From Taibaiella sp. (GTDB lineage Bacteria > Bacteroidota > Bacteroidia > Chitinophagales > Chitinophagaceae), in assembly GCA_013815385.1 (NCBI GenBank), contig JACDGL010000005.1:62001-126000 (forward strand): a stretch of DNA of 64,000 nt, given 5' to 3'. The position numbers and the translations under genes were made by a program. Positions 1 to 9,452 of the stretch are shown here, one piece after another. Every line of letters starts with the position of its first letter. Positions within the stretch are counted from its first letter, which is position 1. Under the pieces are notes generated by a model that saw nothing but the letters and a program-made list of their open reading frames with translations, was not told the origin of the DNA and did not search any database.

Positions 1-2201
1 TCTTTTAATAAATTAGTATATTCTGTTGGCTTGCCTGCCTCTATATAGATATTCTTAAGCGCTTCCAATGCAGCTAGCCTTTCGGGTGATACCGGGTAAT
101 CAGTAATAACTTTTTTATAGGCTGCAATAGCTTTATCTGCATTATCAGTTTGCTGGTATGCAAATGCCATCTTCAGCAAAGCTTTTGGGGCAAAGCTTTG
201 TGTAGCGGCATCCTGGATGAGTGGCTGTAGCATGGCGATAGCCGCGGCATACTTCCCGACCTGTATATCTGTTACGCCCAATTCATAGCGGGCATTCGGC
301 GCATATTTTGATATAGGTACCTGGCTGATAACAGATTGAAGCAACTGTGTTTTCTCATTATCCTTACCCTGCAATCCAAGCAATATAGCTTTCTGGTAAC
401 GGGCATAGTCTGCATCTTCTCCCTTTGCGGCTATTATACGGTCATACAGCGCCTCTGCCCTGTTGTAGTCTTTCTGCATGAAGACTGCATCGGCTTCCCT
501 CACCAGGGCTACTGTATTGGTGCTACTGTCTTCATTATCTATATGCTGTGCATGGCTGAAATAGTTTTGGGCATCTTTGTATTCATCAAGCTCCATCAGG
601 GCATACCCGATAGTAAGGTTAGCATGTTGTACGGTGGCCGCATTGCTGAGCCTGTGTACTGCCTGAGGACGTATATCCTTTGATATAAAATCGCGGTTGT
701 AGCTAACCGCATCTTTGTAATGGTGCATCCTGTATCCCAGTTCGCCCTTCCAGAATGTTGCTACCGCCTCATAATCCATATCTTCCGGATATTGAAGGGA
801 TAGGGTGAGGAAACTGTCTGCTGCCTGTATATCGCCATTTCTCAATTGCTGCATCGCATAGCCATAAGTTACCTTTTGTGCTACCCTTTTGTAATGCTCA
901 TCCTTTATAGATACATCCTGTAGCTGCACCAGTGCATCAGAATAATTACTGGTCCTTATTAGTAATCCGGATAGTAAGGTTTTTGCTTCATCATGATAAG
1001 GAGACGATGGGAAATTGTTTAATAATGTGTGCAGCGCATCCATTGCATTATCATCGTAGCCCATCTCATAAGAGAGCTTGATATACAGTATCAATGCAGC
1101 TTCCTGTTGCGCAGGATTGAAGCGCATATCAGCACATATAGCAAAGGCAGTGCGTGCACTCATTTTATCATTTGTATGCAGGTAACAGTCGCCCAGCAGG
1201 TACATTGCTGTCTGGCCCAACGAATCCTTTGCATCTCCCAGTGGTTTGAATTTATCTATTGCCTGTACCCATTGCTCTGTTTTGAAATAGCAATAGGCCA
1301 TTTCATAAAGATCTTCCTTTCTTATCTGCTCTATATTATTATAGTAGTATTCAAAATAGGGTAATGCCTCGCTGTACTTCTGGTCCTCAAACAGGCATTG
1401 TCCGGCAAGCAAATGCAACTCATTATCGTAGTATAATTTTTCAGGCCTTGCGATCAGCTCTTTCGAATAGACAAGCGCACGTTCATGCTCGCCGGTAAAA
1501 TAATATATCTCCGCTATATAGTATGGTACTATACTTTGGTATTCCTTCAGGTCTTTTATACGTTCAAAGCTTTGCAACGCATCCTTATAATTATTTTCAT
1601 TGTAGGCAAGCAGGCCATAATAATAATTACCGGGTATATAATACTTGCCCACTTGCAATTCTTTAATGGCACCTAATAATATAGTGGCTTTATCAAATTG
1701 ATGGTTATTAAAGTAGCAATACGCGAGTTCAAATTTTTCGTCTATCAGCTCTCTGTTACTTAGGTTGGCTATATCTGCTGTTTCGTAATAGGGTATTGCA
1801 GCAGCCAGTTCATTATGTATAAAGTAGTAGTGGGCTAATGCATATGCTATCCGATCATGATAAGCGCTGCTTGCCGTCTGCTTCAGAAACGCTATTGCTG
1901 TATCAGCGCATCCTTTACTATCGAGCTGTAATAGGGAGGAGCTGATATAATAAGCTGCCCTATTTGTTTCTTTGGCAAAGGGCCATTGTGGCGACCAATC
2001 TTTAACAGCCGCAATATATTTTGTTGCAGACTGCGCAGCAAGGCGATAATGTTGTTGCAGGTATTGATCTTCTGCAATATTTATATATAAGGATGGAGTT
2101 TGTGCCGCAGATGACTGCGCGCCTGCATGTATAGCAGGAAGCAGGCCCAGAAGCATGCAGGTTATTTCGGGTATAAACCGTTTCAATTTTATTTGCCTCA
2201 T
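1..2201 (-). CDS. Secreted tetratricopeptide-repeat protein (C-terminus outside window)
   Basis: About 733 codons are open on the minus strand, from an ATG at 2201 to the window edge, so the C-terminus is missing. The N-terminus has a charged stretch (MRQIKLKRF) and a hydrophobic segment ending near AGAQS, which looks like a signal peptide. The rest is a long series of TPR-like helices with repeated YF/AY and A..Y motifs (for example AYCYFNNHQFDKA and LPYFEYYYNN), so a periplasmic protein-interaction scaffold is likely. The start lies 7 bases after the stop of the TonB-dependent receptor, so the two are almost certainly co-transcribed. Function beyond protein binding cannot be read from the sequence; a role with the receptor is inference. 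Confidence 0.85.
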   Translation of the reverse strand, partial: MRQIKLKRFIPEITCMLLGLLPAIHAGAQSSAAQTPSLYINIAEDQYLQQHYRLAAQSATKYIAAVKDWSPQWPFAKETNRAAYYISSSLLQLDSKGCADTAIAFLKQTASSAYHDRIAYALAHYYFIHNELAAAIPYYETADIANLSNRELIDEKFELAYCYFNNHQFDKATILLGAIKELQVGKYYIPGNYYYGLLAYNENNYKDALQSFERIKDLKEYQSIVPYYIAEIYYFTGEHERALVYSKELIARPEKLYYDNELHLLAGQCLFEDQKYSEALPYFEYYYNNIEQIRKEDLYEMAYCYFKTEQWVQAIDKFKPLGDAKDSLGQTAMYLLGDCYLHTNDKMSARTAFAICADMRFNPAQQEAALILYIKLSYEMGYDDNAMDALHTLLNNFPSSPYHDEAKTLLSGLLIRTSNYSDALVQLQDVSIKDEHYKRVAQKVTYGYAMQQLRNGDIQAADSFLTLSLQYPEDMDYEAVATFWKGELGYRMHHYKDAVSYNRDFISKDIRPQAVHRLSNAATVQHANLTIGYALMELDEYKDAQNYFSHAQHIDNEDSSTNTVALVREADAVFMQKDYNRAEALYDRIIAAKGEDADYARYQKAILLGLQGKDNEKTQLLQSVISQVPISKYAPNARYELGVTDIQVGKYAAAIAMLQPLIQDAATQSFAPKALLKMAFAYQQTDNADKAIAAYKKVITDYPVSPERLAALEALKNIYIEAGKPTEYTNLLK

Positions 2202-2208
2202 TCAGGAT

Positions 2209-4551
2209 TTAAAAACGCAACGTCAGGTTCAGGCTAGGGAAAACAGGTAGTTGATAAACTTTTACATTGGTAACCCGGTCAACGTAAAATATATTTCTTC
2301 TGTCATAAACATTAGTTACACTCGCGGTAGCATCAATGCTGGTGTTTTTAGTCAGCTTAAAAGATTTCTTAGCCGATATATCGAGGCGGTGGTACCAGGA
2401 TAGTCTGCCACCATTTATATCGTTAGGGTACAGGATATTGAGGGTGCCATTATTCTGGTTTATATTAGTAGAGATATTGCTTGATGGACTTATGCCCCCT
2501 TCAGCAAACGCCTGGGTTTGTGTAAAAGGGAACGGCGATCCCAGATTAAAGCGAATTGAAAGTTCCAGGTCTTTATGTTTGCCGGCATTGTACGCACCCA
2601 GTAAATTAACATTCAGCCTGCGATCAAAAGGAGCGGGAAAAGTTGCGACCAGCGTTTTACCTGGATTTGCAGGATCAGGAACAACTGTAGTAAACATCAC
2701 GTTCTGTACCGATACTACACCCCACAGATATACCCTGCCCGAGCTATATTTACCAGACAGGTCTACTCCATAGGCCTTTGCAGTGCTGGCTGTAAAATCA
2801 GATTGCGCTGCGGTAGTTTTTATATGGCTCAGCGTTATATCCTGGGTAAAGTTCTTAAACCATGGCTCCAGGTTCAGTTCTACTTTGTTAATATCCACTT
2901 CTACTCCACCAAGTACATGATATGCCCGTTGCAGATTGGTAGCTACATTATCGCCGTTAGTGTTCTTTATTGTTTCGTCAGGACTAAGCAGGAAGCCTGA
3001 AAAAAGGTTCACTATATCCCTATCGCTTTTGGTGGTGATGATATCCTGGGTATAGGTACCTGCTGCTGCCTTAAGACGTATATTTTCCGTAATATTATAC
3101 TTGATACCGATGCGGGGCTCAGGAGATATAGAAGACAATTCTGAATAGTATTGAAAACGGATGCTTGGCTCCAGTATCAGCTTATCGCTAATATCCTTAC
3201 GGTACACCAGATAAACTGCCGCTAATGTATTCTGCCGGTTCAGTACATTGGAAATGGCACCTGAGTAGTAGTTAATATTGGTGCTGAATCCTGATACTTC
3301 AAGGCCGTATTTTACCTCGCTGTAACCCTTAAGGAAATTCGTAAAATTAATACCAGTTTCAAACCCGCTAATGCCACTGCTTGCAGGATTTAATCCCTGC
3401 TGGCTGGCATCAATGCTATAATTAGAGTAGGCAAACTTACCATCTATCAATGTAGCAGACCCTGTAGGGGATACTACGAATGTAGCGCCGCCGCCTTGTG
3501 CTTTCCACTTATAATCTGCAGTCTGTACATGTGTTGAGGGGTCTACCAGTCGGGCATCGTCGTTAAAGCTGAATCCAAACAGATTTACTTTGCTCCCGTT
3601 ATCCCCGCTCAGTGTTATTTTTCCATAAAGGTCAGTAAAGCTGTAAGGTAACCCGCTTTTAAATGGTTCACCCAAGCCACCATATATCGATTTGGACGTT
3701 TGGTCCAGATAGCTTGTTTTAGCAGATAGTACATAGGTAAGATTGGTCGTCTCATTCTTTTTAGATTTCAATAACGGCCCTTGTAATACCGCCCTTGTCA
3801 TGATAGGTGATACAGACAATATGCCTGTAGTGCGGTTCTTATTACCATCTATCGTATGCACATCCAATATAGCCGATACCCGGTTGCCATGCTCCGCATT
3901 GAAGCCCGCTGTCTGTACATCTACGTTGCGTATGGTTTCGGTTTCAAATACTGAATAAAAGCCTATAGAGTGGAATGGATTATAAATAGTCACACCATCC
4001 AGCAATATGCCTGTTTGTGCAGGCGAGCCACCGCGTATATATAACTGCCCGCCCTGGTCGCCGGTAAATACTACACCCGGTACTACCTGAAGGTATTGTG
4101 ATACATCGGGTTCACCACCCGCGCTGGGCAGCAATTTTATATCCTTCTGTGCTATGCTGGTGACACCTACATTAATATGCGTCACCTTTTCTGTTTTCTG
4201 TGCATTTACTTCTACCTCACCAAGCGCTATATCTTTCTCTGTTACGTATAGTTTCTGCGTCAGCTCCTGCCCTGCTTTTACTACTACCGTTACAATGGTA
4301 GTATCATAGCCCAGTATACTCACCATCAACTGGTAGGTGCCGGGGGGTACCTGGGTGATAGAGTAAAATCCATTCACATCGGTTTGTGCGCCTGTTTTGG
4401 TGCCACGCAGGTATACATTGGTATAGATAACAGGTTCCCCCGTTTTTCTATCATAAACAAATCCTTTGATGCCTGCATTATTCTGCGCCGTAGCTGCAAA
4501 TGATAATAAGAGAAGTAATACGCTGAACAGGTAAGAGCGTTTATGCCACAT
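2209..4551 (-). CDS. TonB-dependent receptor with carboxypeptidase-regulatory-like domain
   Basis: A 780-residue outer membrane receptor. Residues 1-22 form a signal peptide ending in AATAQ. Residues about 27-110 are a CarboxypepD_reg-like beta-sandwich (IKGFVYDRKTGEPV, VPPGTYQLMVSILGYDT), typical of Bacteroidota receptors. A plug domain follows at about 130-225, with the motifs YIRGGSPAQTGILLDG and TIYNPFH. The remainder is a beta-barrel ending in an aromatic residue (LNLTLRF). At 780 residues it is shorter than SusC proteins and no SusD neighbour is present, so it is not a standard polysaccharide-utilisation pair; the substrate is unknown. It is the first gene of an operon with the downstream TPR protein. 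Confidence 0.92.
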   Translation of the reverse strand: MWHKRSYLFSVLLLLLSFAATAQNNAGIKGFVYDRKTGEPVIYTNVYLRGTKTGAQTDVNGFYSITQVPPGTYQLMVSILGYDTTIVTVVVKAGQELTQKLYVTEKDIALGEVEVNAQKTEKVTHINVGVTSIAQKDIKLLPSAGGEPDVSQYLQVVPGVVFTGDQGGQLYIRGGSPAQTGILLDGVTIYNPFHSIGFYSVFETETIRNVDVQTAGFNAEHGNRVSAILDVHTIDGNKNRTTGILSVSPIMTRAVLQGPLLKSKKNETTNLTYVLSAKTSYLDQTSKSIYGGLGEPFKSGLPYSFTDLYGKITLSGDNGSKVNLFGFSFNDDARLVDPSTHVQTADYKWKAQGGGATFVVSPTGSATLIDGKFAYSNYSIDASQQGLNPASSGISGFETGINFTNFLKGYSEVKYGLEVSGFSTNINYYSGAISNVLNRQNTLAAVYLVYRKDISDKLILEPSIRFQYYSELSSISPEPRIGIKYNITENIRLKAAAGTYTQDIITTKSDRDIVNLFSGFLLSPDETIKNTNGDNVATNLQRAYHVLGGVEVDINKVELNLEPWFKNFTQDITLSHIKTTAAQSDFTASTAKAYGVDLSGKYSSGRVYLWGVVSVQNVMFTTVVPDPANPGKTLVATFPAPFDRRLNVNLLGAYNAGKHKDLELSIRFNLGSPFPFTQTQAFAEGGISPSSNISTNINQNNGTLNILYPNDINGGRLSWYHRLDISAKKSFKLTKNTSIDATASVTNVYDRRNIFYVDRVTNVKVYQLPVFPSLNLTLRF

Positions 4552-4606
4552 ACTGGTTAAGTTGGTTGAGAGGTAAGTGTATGCAATGCTATCTGTAAAA
4601 GACGAG

Positions 4607-4638
4607 CAAAGATAGGGATTAGACCATTGCAGCCAAAA
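4607..4638 (-). promoter_or_regulatory. Bacteroidota-type promoter of the TonB receptor operon
   Basis: On the minus strand TTTTG (4638-4634) is followed after 19 bases by TATCTTTG (4614-4607). This matches the Bacteroidota housekeeping consensus TTTG-N17-23-TAnnTTTG. The 5' leader to the ATG at 4551 would be about 50 bases. Both elements are seen directly; activity is inferred. Confidence 0.6.
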
Positions 4639-4753
4639 GGTGAAGCAGACTATGTGGTGAAGGTATGTTTTTTATATACATTCTGTTTTTAATGCAATAA
4701 TTCGTGAGCGATAATTATTATCGGAAACATTTCAAATACTGTAATTTGGCATA

Positions 4754-6268
4754 ATGAAAATATTCTCTGCTGCGCAGATACATGCCTGTGATGCCTATAC
4801 CATTCACGCCCGGGGTATTACCTCGCTTGCATTGATGGAGCAGGCTGCAATCGGATGTATGGAATGGATAGCAGCTCATCTTCCAAAAGATACCCTGTTC
4901 GTAGTAGTATGCGGATGTGGCAATAACGGCGGTGATGGATTGGCTGTTACCCGTCTGCTGCATCATGCGGGCTATGGTGTAAAAGCCTTCCTGCTCCGAT
5001 TCAGTGAAACCCTTTCTCCTGATTGCGCCGCTAATCTGGAGAAACTACAAAAAGACCATCCTGACCTTATAGAAATATTACAGCCGGAAACCTTTATAAC
5101 AGACATACCGGCCAATATTATAGTAATAGACGCCATACTGGGTACCGGCCTCAGTAGGCCGGTAGAGGGATGGGTAGCAAAATTCATTAACCAGCTAAAC
5201 AGCCTGCCTAACCGCAGAATAGCTGTAGATATACCCAGCGGTATGCCGGCAGATAATATACCTGATAAGGATGCCGTGGTGATGCAGGTGAGCGACACAC
5301 TTAGTTTCCAGTTTTATAAACGCACATTCCTGCACCCCGAAACCGGGGTGTATGCAGGTAAAATTCATCTTATAGACCTGGGGCTTGAGCAAACATTTAT
5401 AAAGGGTACCCATACACAATACCACACTATAGATCATGAGAAGGTTAAAAGCATGTACCGGCCGCGTACCCCTTTCTCGCACAAGGGTACTTATGGGCAT
5501 GCCCTGATAATAGGTGGCAGCTATGGAAAGATCGGCGCTATAACCCTTAGCGCTAAGGCAGCTTTACGTGCCGGCGCCGGACTCGTAACAGCCCTGCTGC
5601 CGCAATGCGGCTACGAGGTAGTACAAACAGCAGTACCGGAAGTAATGTGCCTTACCAGTGGGGAAAAGCACATTGGGGAAATAGCAGATTGGAAAAAAAA
5701 TCAGGCTATAGGTATAGGCCCCGGACTGGATACCAACACCGTAACAGTAAAAGCATTTGCTGACTTTATAGATGAATGCAAGCAGCCGGTAGTGATAGAT
5801 GCTGACGCACTGAATATACTGGCAAAGCATAATGAACTGCTGGCACGTATACCACCGGGCTCGGTGCTGACCCCGCATCCCAAAGAATTTTCACGCATAT
5901 TCGGAGAGAGTGTTAATAGCATGATGGAGCTGGAGCACGCACGCACACAGGCTATGCGCTACAATATATTTATAGTGCTAAAGGGGCATCATACCGCAGT
6001 AGTAACGCCGGAAGGTGAATGCTGGTATAATATGACCGGTAATGCGGGAATGGCAACAGGCGGTGCGGGCGATGTGCTGACGGGTATTATTACCGGTCTT
6101 ATAGCGCAGGGATATGATGGCGGAGATGCCGCAATGCTGGGCGTATACCTGCATGGACTGGCCGGTGATAAAGCCGCAGAAAAATCATCTATGGAAGCAA
6201 TGATAGCAGGAGATATCATTGATAACCTGGGCCACGCATTCGCTTCATTAAAAAATCTCACTAGCTAA
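4754..6268 (+). CDS. nnr: Bifunctional NAD(P)HX epimerase / ADP-dependent NAD(P)HX dehydratase
   Basis: A 504-residue fusion that repairs hydrated NADH and NADPH in the cytoplasm. Residues 1 to about 220 are the YjeF_N epimerase domain (GCGNNGGDGLAVTRLLHHAG and VIDAILGTGLSRPVEG). Residues about 225-500 are the ribokinase-like dehydratase (GTYGHALIIGGSYGKIGA, GIGPGLDT, TPHPKEFSRI, and the GAGD loop in ATGGAGDVLTGII). The length matches the usual bifunctional protein. The gene is divergent from the TonB receptor, and its stop overlaps the stop of purD, which converges on it. The ATG at 4754 fits the family N-terminus (MKIFSAAQIHACDAYTI). Confidence 0.95.
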   Translation: MKIFSAAQIHACDAYTIHARGITSLALMEQAAIGCMEWIAAHLPKDTLFVVVCGCGNNGGDGLAVTRLLHHAGYGVKAFLLRFSETLSPDCAANLEKLQKDHPDLIEILQPETFITDIPANIIVIDAILGTGLSRPVEGWVAKFINQLNSLPNRRIAVDIPSGMPADNIPDKDAVVMQVSDTLSFQFYKRTFLHPETGVYAGKIHLIDLGLEQTFIKGTHTQYHTIDHEKVKSMYRPRTPFSHKGTYGHALIIGGSYGKIGAITLSAKAALRAGAGLVTALLPQCGYEVVQTAVPEVMCLTSGEKHIGEIADWKKNQAIGIGPGLDTNTVTVKAFADFIDECKQPVVIDADALNILAKHNELLARIPPGSVLTPHPKEFSRIFGESVNSMMELEHARTQAMRYNIFIVLKGHHTAVVTPEGECWYNMTGNAGMATGGAGDVLTGIITGLIAQGYDGGDAAMLGVYLHGLAGDKAAEKSSMEAMIAGDIIDNLGHAFASLKNLTS

Positions 6269-7539
6269 TCAAATTCGTAGCCTATATCCCTGCGGTAGTA
6301 CTTGCCTTCGTATTGTATCTTCTCCGCACTGGTGTAGGATGTTTTCAGCGCGTCTTTAACCGTATCGCCATAAGAGGTTACTGCCATTACCCGCCCACCG
6401 CTAGTTATTGTATCACCCTCCTTTTTTGAGGTACCTGAATGAAATACGAGGCTGTCGGTTATTTCCTTATCGCCCGTTATCAACTTACCTTTTGTATAGC
6501 TGCCCGGATAACCTTCTGAGACCAGCATTACCGTGCATGCAGCCCTTTTGTCGTGCAGTACATTCACTTCATTCAGCCTGCATTCATTCATTTTTACTAT
6601 CAGTTCTACAAGGTCATTTTGCAGTCTGGGCATTACCACTTCCGTTTCGGGGTCGCCCATGCGGCAGTTATATTCTATTACATAGGGGTCGCCATTCACC
6701 TTTATCAGCCCGAAAAATATAAAACCCTGGTAAGTGATGTTTTCTTCCTTCAGTCCTTTTACAGTAGGTTCTATTACCTGTTGTACCACCTTGTGCATAA
6801 ATGCCGCGTCTGCAATAGGCACAGGCGATATAGCACCCATACCACCGGTATTCAATCCCTTATCACCTTCACCAATGCGTTTATAATCCTTTGCTTCGGG
6901 CAGCAGCACATAATTGCTGCCATCAGTCATAGCAAATACAGAGAGCTCAATACCCGTCAGGAACTCCTCTACCACTACTTTTTTGCTTGCATCGCCAAAC
7001 TGTGCTTCTTTTATCATAGTGGTAAAGGCATCTACAGCGGTTTGCGTATCCTCTGCTATTACCACACCCTTACCTGCTGCAAGCCCATCGGCCTTTATTA
7101 CTATCGGCAGCGTATGTTGCTGCAGATAGGTGATGCCTTCCTCAAAATTATCATTACTGAATTCCCGGTAAGCAGCAGTTGGTATATTGTGCCGCTGCAT
7201 GAACTGCTTGGCAAATGCCTTGCTCCCCTCCAGCTTCGCGCCTTCTTGTGATGGGCCTGCCACTATTATATGCTTCAGCTGGCTATCTGCCTTTATATAG
7301 TCGTAGATGCCGGCTACCAGTGTATCCTCCCCACCGGGGAACAAAATATCTATCTGTTTATTGATGCAGGTCTTTTTTATCTCTTCAAAGTCGGTGAGCG
7401 ACAGGGGGATATTAGTTCCGTAGCTTGCTGTGCCGGCATTGCCGGGTGCTATATACAGCTCATTACAAAGTGAGCTTTGGCTCATTTTCCATGCAATTGC
7501 GCTTTCGCGCCCGCCCGACCCAAGAAGAAGTATATTCAT
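6265..7539 (-). CDS. purD: Phosphoribosylamine-glycine ligase (GAR synthetase)
   Basis: A 424-residue enzyme of de novo purine synthesis that joins glycine to phosphoribosylamine with ATP. The N-terminal loop reads GSGGRESAIAWKMSQS, where most homologues have GGREHA; this His-to-Ser change is the only oddity noticed. The ATP-grasp core is clear: KADGLAAGKGVV, the FLTGIELSVFAMTDG strand, GTGGMGAISP-type loop (LNTGGMGAISPVP) and YNCRMGDPETEVVMPRL. The C-terminal domain (GRVMAVTSYGDTVKDALKTSY) is complete. The TAG stop overlaps the stop of the convergent nnr gene, leaving no room for a terminator between them. Confidence 0.96.
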   Translation of the reverse strand: MNILLLGSGGRESAIAWKMSQSSLCNELYIAPGNAGTASYGTNIPLSLTDFEEIKKTCINKQIDILFPGGEDTLVAGIYDYIKADSQLKHIIVAGPSQEGAKLEGSKAFAKQFMQRHNIPTAAYREFSNDNFEEGITYLQQHTLPIVIKADGLAAGKGVVIAEDTQTAVDAFTTMIKEAQFGDASKKVVVEEFLTGIELSVFAMTDGSNYVLLPEAKDYKRIGEGDKGLNTGGMGAISPVPIADAAFMHKVVQQVIEPTVKGLKEENITYQGFIFFGLIKVNGDPYVIEYNCRMGDPETEVVMPRLQNDLVELIVKMNECRLNEVNVLHDKRAACTVMLVSEGYPGSYTKGKLITGDKEITDSLVFHSGTSKKEGDTITSGGRVMAVTSYGDTVKDALKTSYTSAEKIQYEGKYYRRDIGYEFD

Positions 7540-7630
7540 TATAAATGCTGTTGGAAGGCAAAAAAAGTAAAAAGAGGGATACTACCCTAAATAATTTTAT
7601 TTATTTTGGCATCTTCTGAAGCAAAGCTAT

Positions 7631-9220
7631 ATGGATAAAAATAAAGTACAAGCAGAGGCAACGGCACTTGATATGCCGGTTGATATGAACGCTACACCGG
7701 AAGGTAAGGGTCACCCGAAAGGTTTATACGTCTTGTTTGCTACCGAATTCTGGGAGCGCTTCAGTTATTATGGCATGCGCGCCATTTTTGCGCTGTACAT
7801 GACCAAAATGCTGTTACTTGACAAGGCACTTGCGAGTAACATATATGGCAGCTACACAGGTCTGGTATATCTTACACCCCTCATAGGCGGTTATGTAGCA
7901 GACAGGTACTGGGGCAATCGCAAATCAATATTTGTAGGCGGATTGCTGATGGCAATGGGGCAATTCCTTATGTTCTTTTCAGCCACGTTCTCTCATAGCA
8001 CTGACAAGGGAATGGCCATATCTTTCATGTGGGCAGGTCTGGCCTTCCTGATTTTCGGCAATGGTTTCTTTAAGCCCAATATATCTACCATGGTGGGGCA
8101 ATTATATAAAGAAAATGATACTCGTAAAGATGCCGCATATACAATATTTTACATGGGTATCAACGCTGGTGCATTCATTGCGCCCCTGATCTGTGGTTAC
8201 CTGGGTGAGAATGTTGATTTTAAATGGGGCTTCTTTTCAGCAGGGCTGGGTATGCTGGTAAGCTTGCTTATTTTTTATGTTACCAAGAATAAATATGTTG
8301 TAGCCCCTGATGGACGGCAGCTTGGCATAGGACCAAATAAACTAACCGATACTACGGGTAATGCGGTTGCCGGTAGTGGTGGTTTTAGCAAGCAGCAATT
8401 GCTGATACTGATAGGCGGTATCGTTACCATGTTCTCTATCTTGTACTTTGGATTCCATGTGGATGTGTGGGGCTCTTTAATATATGGCATGACGCTGGTA
8501 GGCCCTTTCGTTATCATTACAGATAAATCGCTTACTAAAATAGAAAAGGACAAGCTTTGGGTGATCATCATCATCATGATCTTCGTTATTTTCTTCTGGA
8601 TGTGTTTTGAGCAGGCAGGTGCATCATTAACCTTCTTTGCTTCTGAGCAAACAAATCGCCGTATTTTAGGCTGGGAAATGCCGGCAAGTTATTTCCAGAG
8701 CTTTAATGCAGGCTTCATCGTTATCCTGGCACCTATTATCAGTGCCATGTGGGTACGGTTTGCAAAAAAGGGTGTCAATCTTGCGGCGCCATACAAACAG
8801 TCGATGGGTCTGGCATTTCTTGCGTTAGGTTTCCTCTTTATATCCTTCGGCTCTAAATCTATACCGCAGCAGGGTGCCAGTATACTATTCCTTACCGGGT
8901 TGTATTTTCTGCACACAATTGGCGAGCTGTTCCTTAGCCCAATAGGCTTATCAATGGTCAATAAGCTTACTCCCGGCAGGTTTACATCGCTAATGATGGG
9001 TATATGGTTCCTGGCTATTGCCACAGGTAATAAACTGGCGGGTACTATGAGCTCATTGTATCCTGATCCTAAAAACCCGGTACATCCGCATCTGTTCAAT
9101 ATAGAAATAGACAGCCTGCATACTTACTTTATGATATTTGTCGCGTTCTCAGGTACAGCAGCTGTTATGTTGTTCCTGTTGTGCAGGAAACTGCAAAAAA
9201 TGATGCATGGTATTTCTTAG
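7631..9220 (+). CDS. POT/PTR2-family proton-dependent oligopeptide transporter
   Basis: A 529-residue major-facilitator protein with about 14 hydrophobic segments. The POT signatures are present: the helix-1 motif EFWERFSYYGMRAIFALYM (ExxER) near residues 38-56, GGYVADRYWGNRKSIFVGG after helix 2, and GFFKPNISTMVGQLY near 138-152. It should import di- and tripeptides with protons across the inner membrane. A hydrophilic N-terminal tail of about 30 residues precedes helix 1. The gene stands alone between divergent purD and a strong terminator at 9252-9294, so it is probably monocistronic. Confidence 0.94.
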   Translation: MDKNKVQAEATALDMPVDMNATPEGKGHPKGLYVLFATEFWERFSYYGMRAIFALYMTKMLLLDKALASNIYGSYTGLVYLTPLIGGYVADRYWGNRKSIFVGGLLMAMGQFLMFFSATFSHSTDKGMAISFMWAGLAFLIFGNGFFKPNISTMVGQLYKENDTRKDAAYTIFYMGINAGAFIAPLICGYLGENVDFKWGFFSAGLGMLVSLLIFYVTKNKYVVAPDGRQLGIGPNKLTDTTGNAVAGSGGFSKQQLLILIGGIVTMFSILYFGFHVDVWGSLIYGMTLVGPFVIITDKSLTKIEKDKLWVIIIIMIFVIFFWMCFEQAGASLTFFASEQTNRRILGWEMPASYFQSFNAGFIVILAPIISAMWVRFAKKGVNLAAPYKQSMGLAFLALGFLFISFGSKSIPQQGASILFLTGLYFLHTIGELFLSPIGLSMVNKLTPGRFTSLMMGIWFLAIATGNKLAGTMSSLYPDPKNPVHPHLFNIEIDSLHTYFMIFVAFSGTAAVMLFLLCRKLQKMMHGIS

Positions 9221-9251
9221 ACAAATCAGATAGTATCTAATGACTGAAGTT

Positions 9252-9294
9252 AAATTACTGGATAGCCCCAATGAGGCTATCCAGTAATTTTTTT
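9252..9294 (+). terminator. Rho-independent terminator after the peptide transporter
   Basis: A perfect 16-bp stem pairs 9252-9267 with 9275-9290 around a 7-base loop, and is followed by a T run ending at 9294. It lies 31 bases after the transporter stop codon. Confidence 0.9.
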
Positions 9295-9452
9295 AGAGAA
9301 ACCCAGTTTAAATTAGATTTTCTTTCCCAGCTACCTATGTTAACCCGCATTAACTTCCAGGTTAAAATTTTGCCAAACAAGGTCTCCTACCCAACCAGCA
9401 TATTGTATTGGTGGTCTATCTTAGCCCTTACTCGTTCCTAAAACTTTATCCT

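Noticed and set aside
6553-7251. A 232-codon reading frame on the plus strand
   Set aside because: It lies wholly opposite purD, whose protein motifs are unmistakable; the shadow product is rich in His, Tyr and Cys without any family pattern.
9408-9452. Longer start for the second TonB-type receptor
   Set aside because: The 15 extra residues come before a complete signal peptide that starts at ATG 9453.
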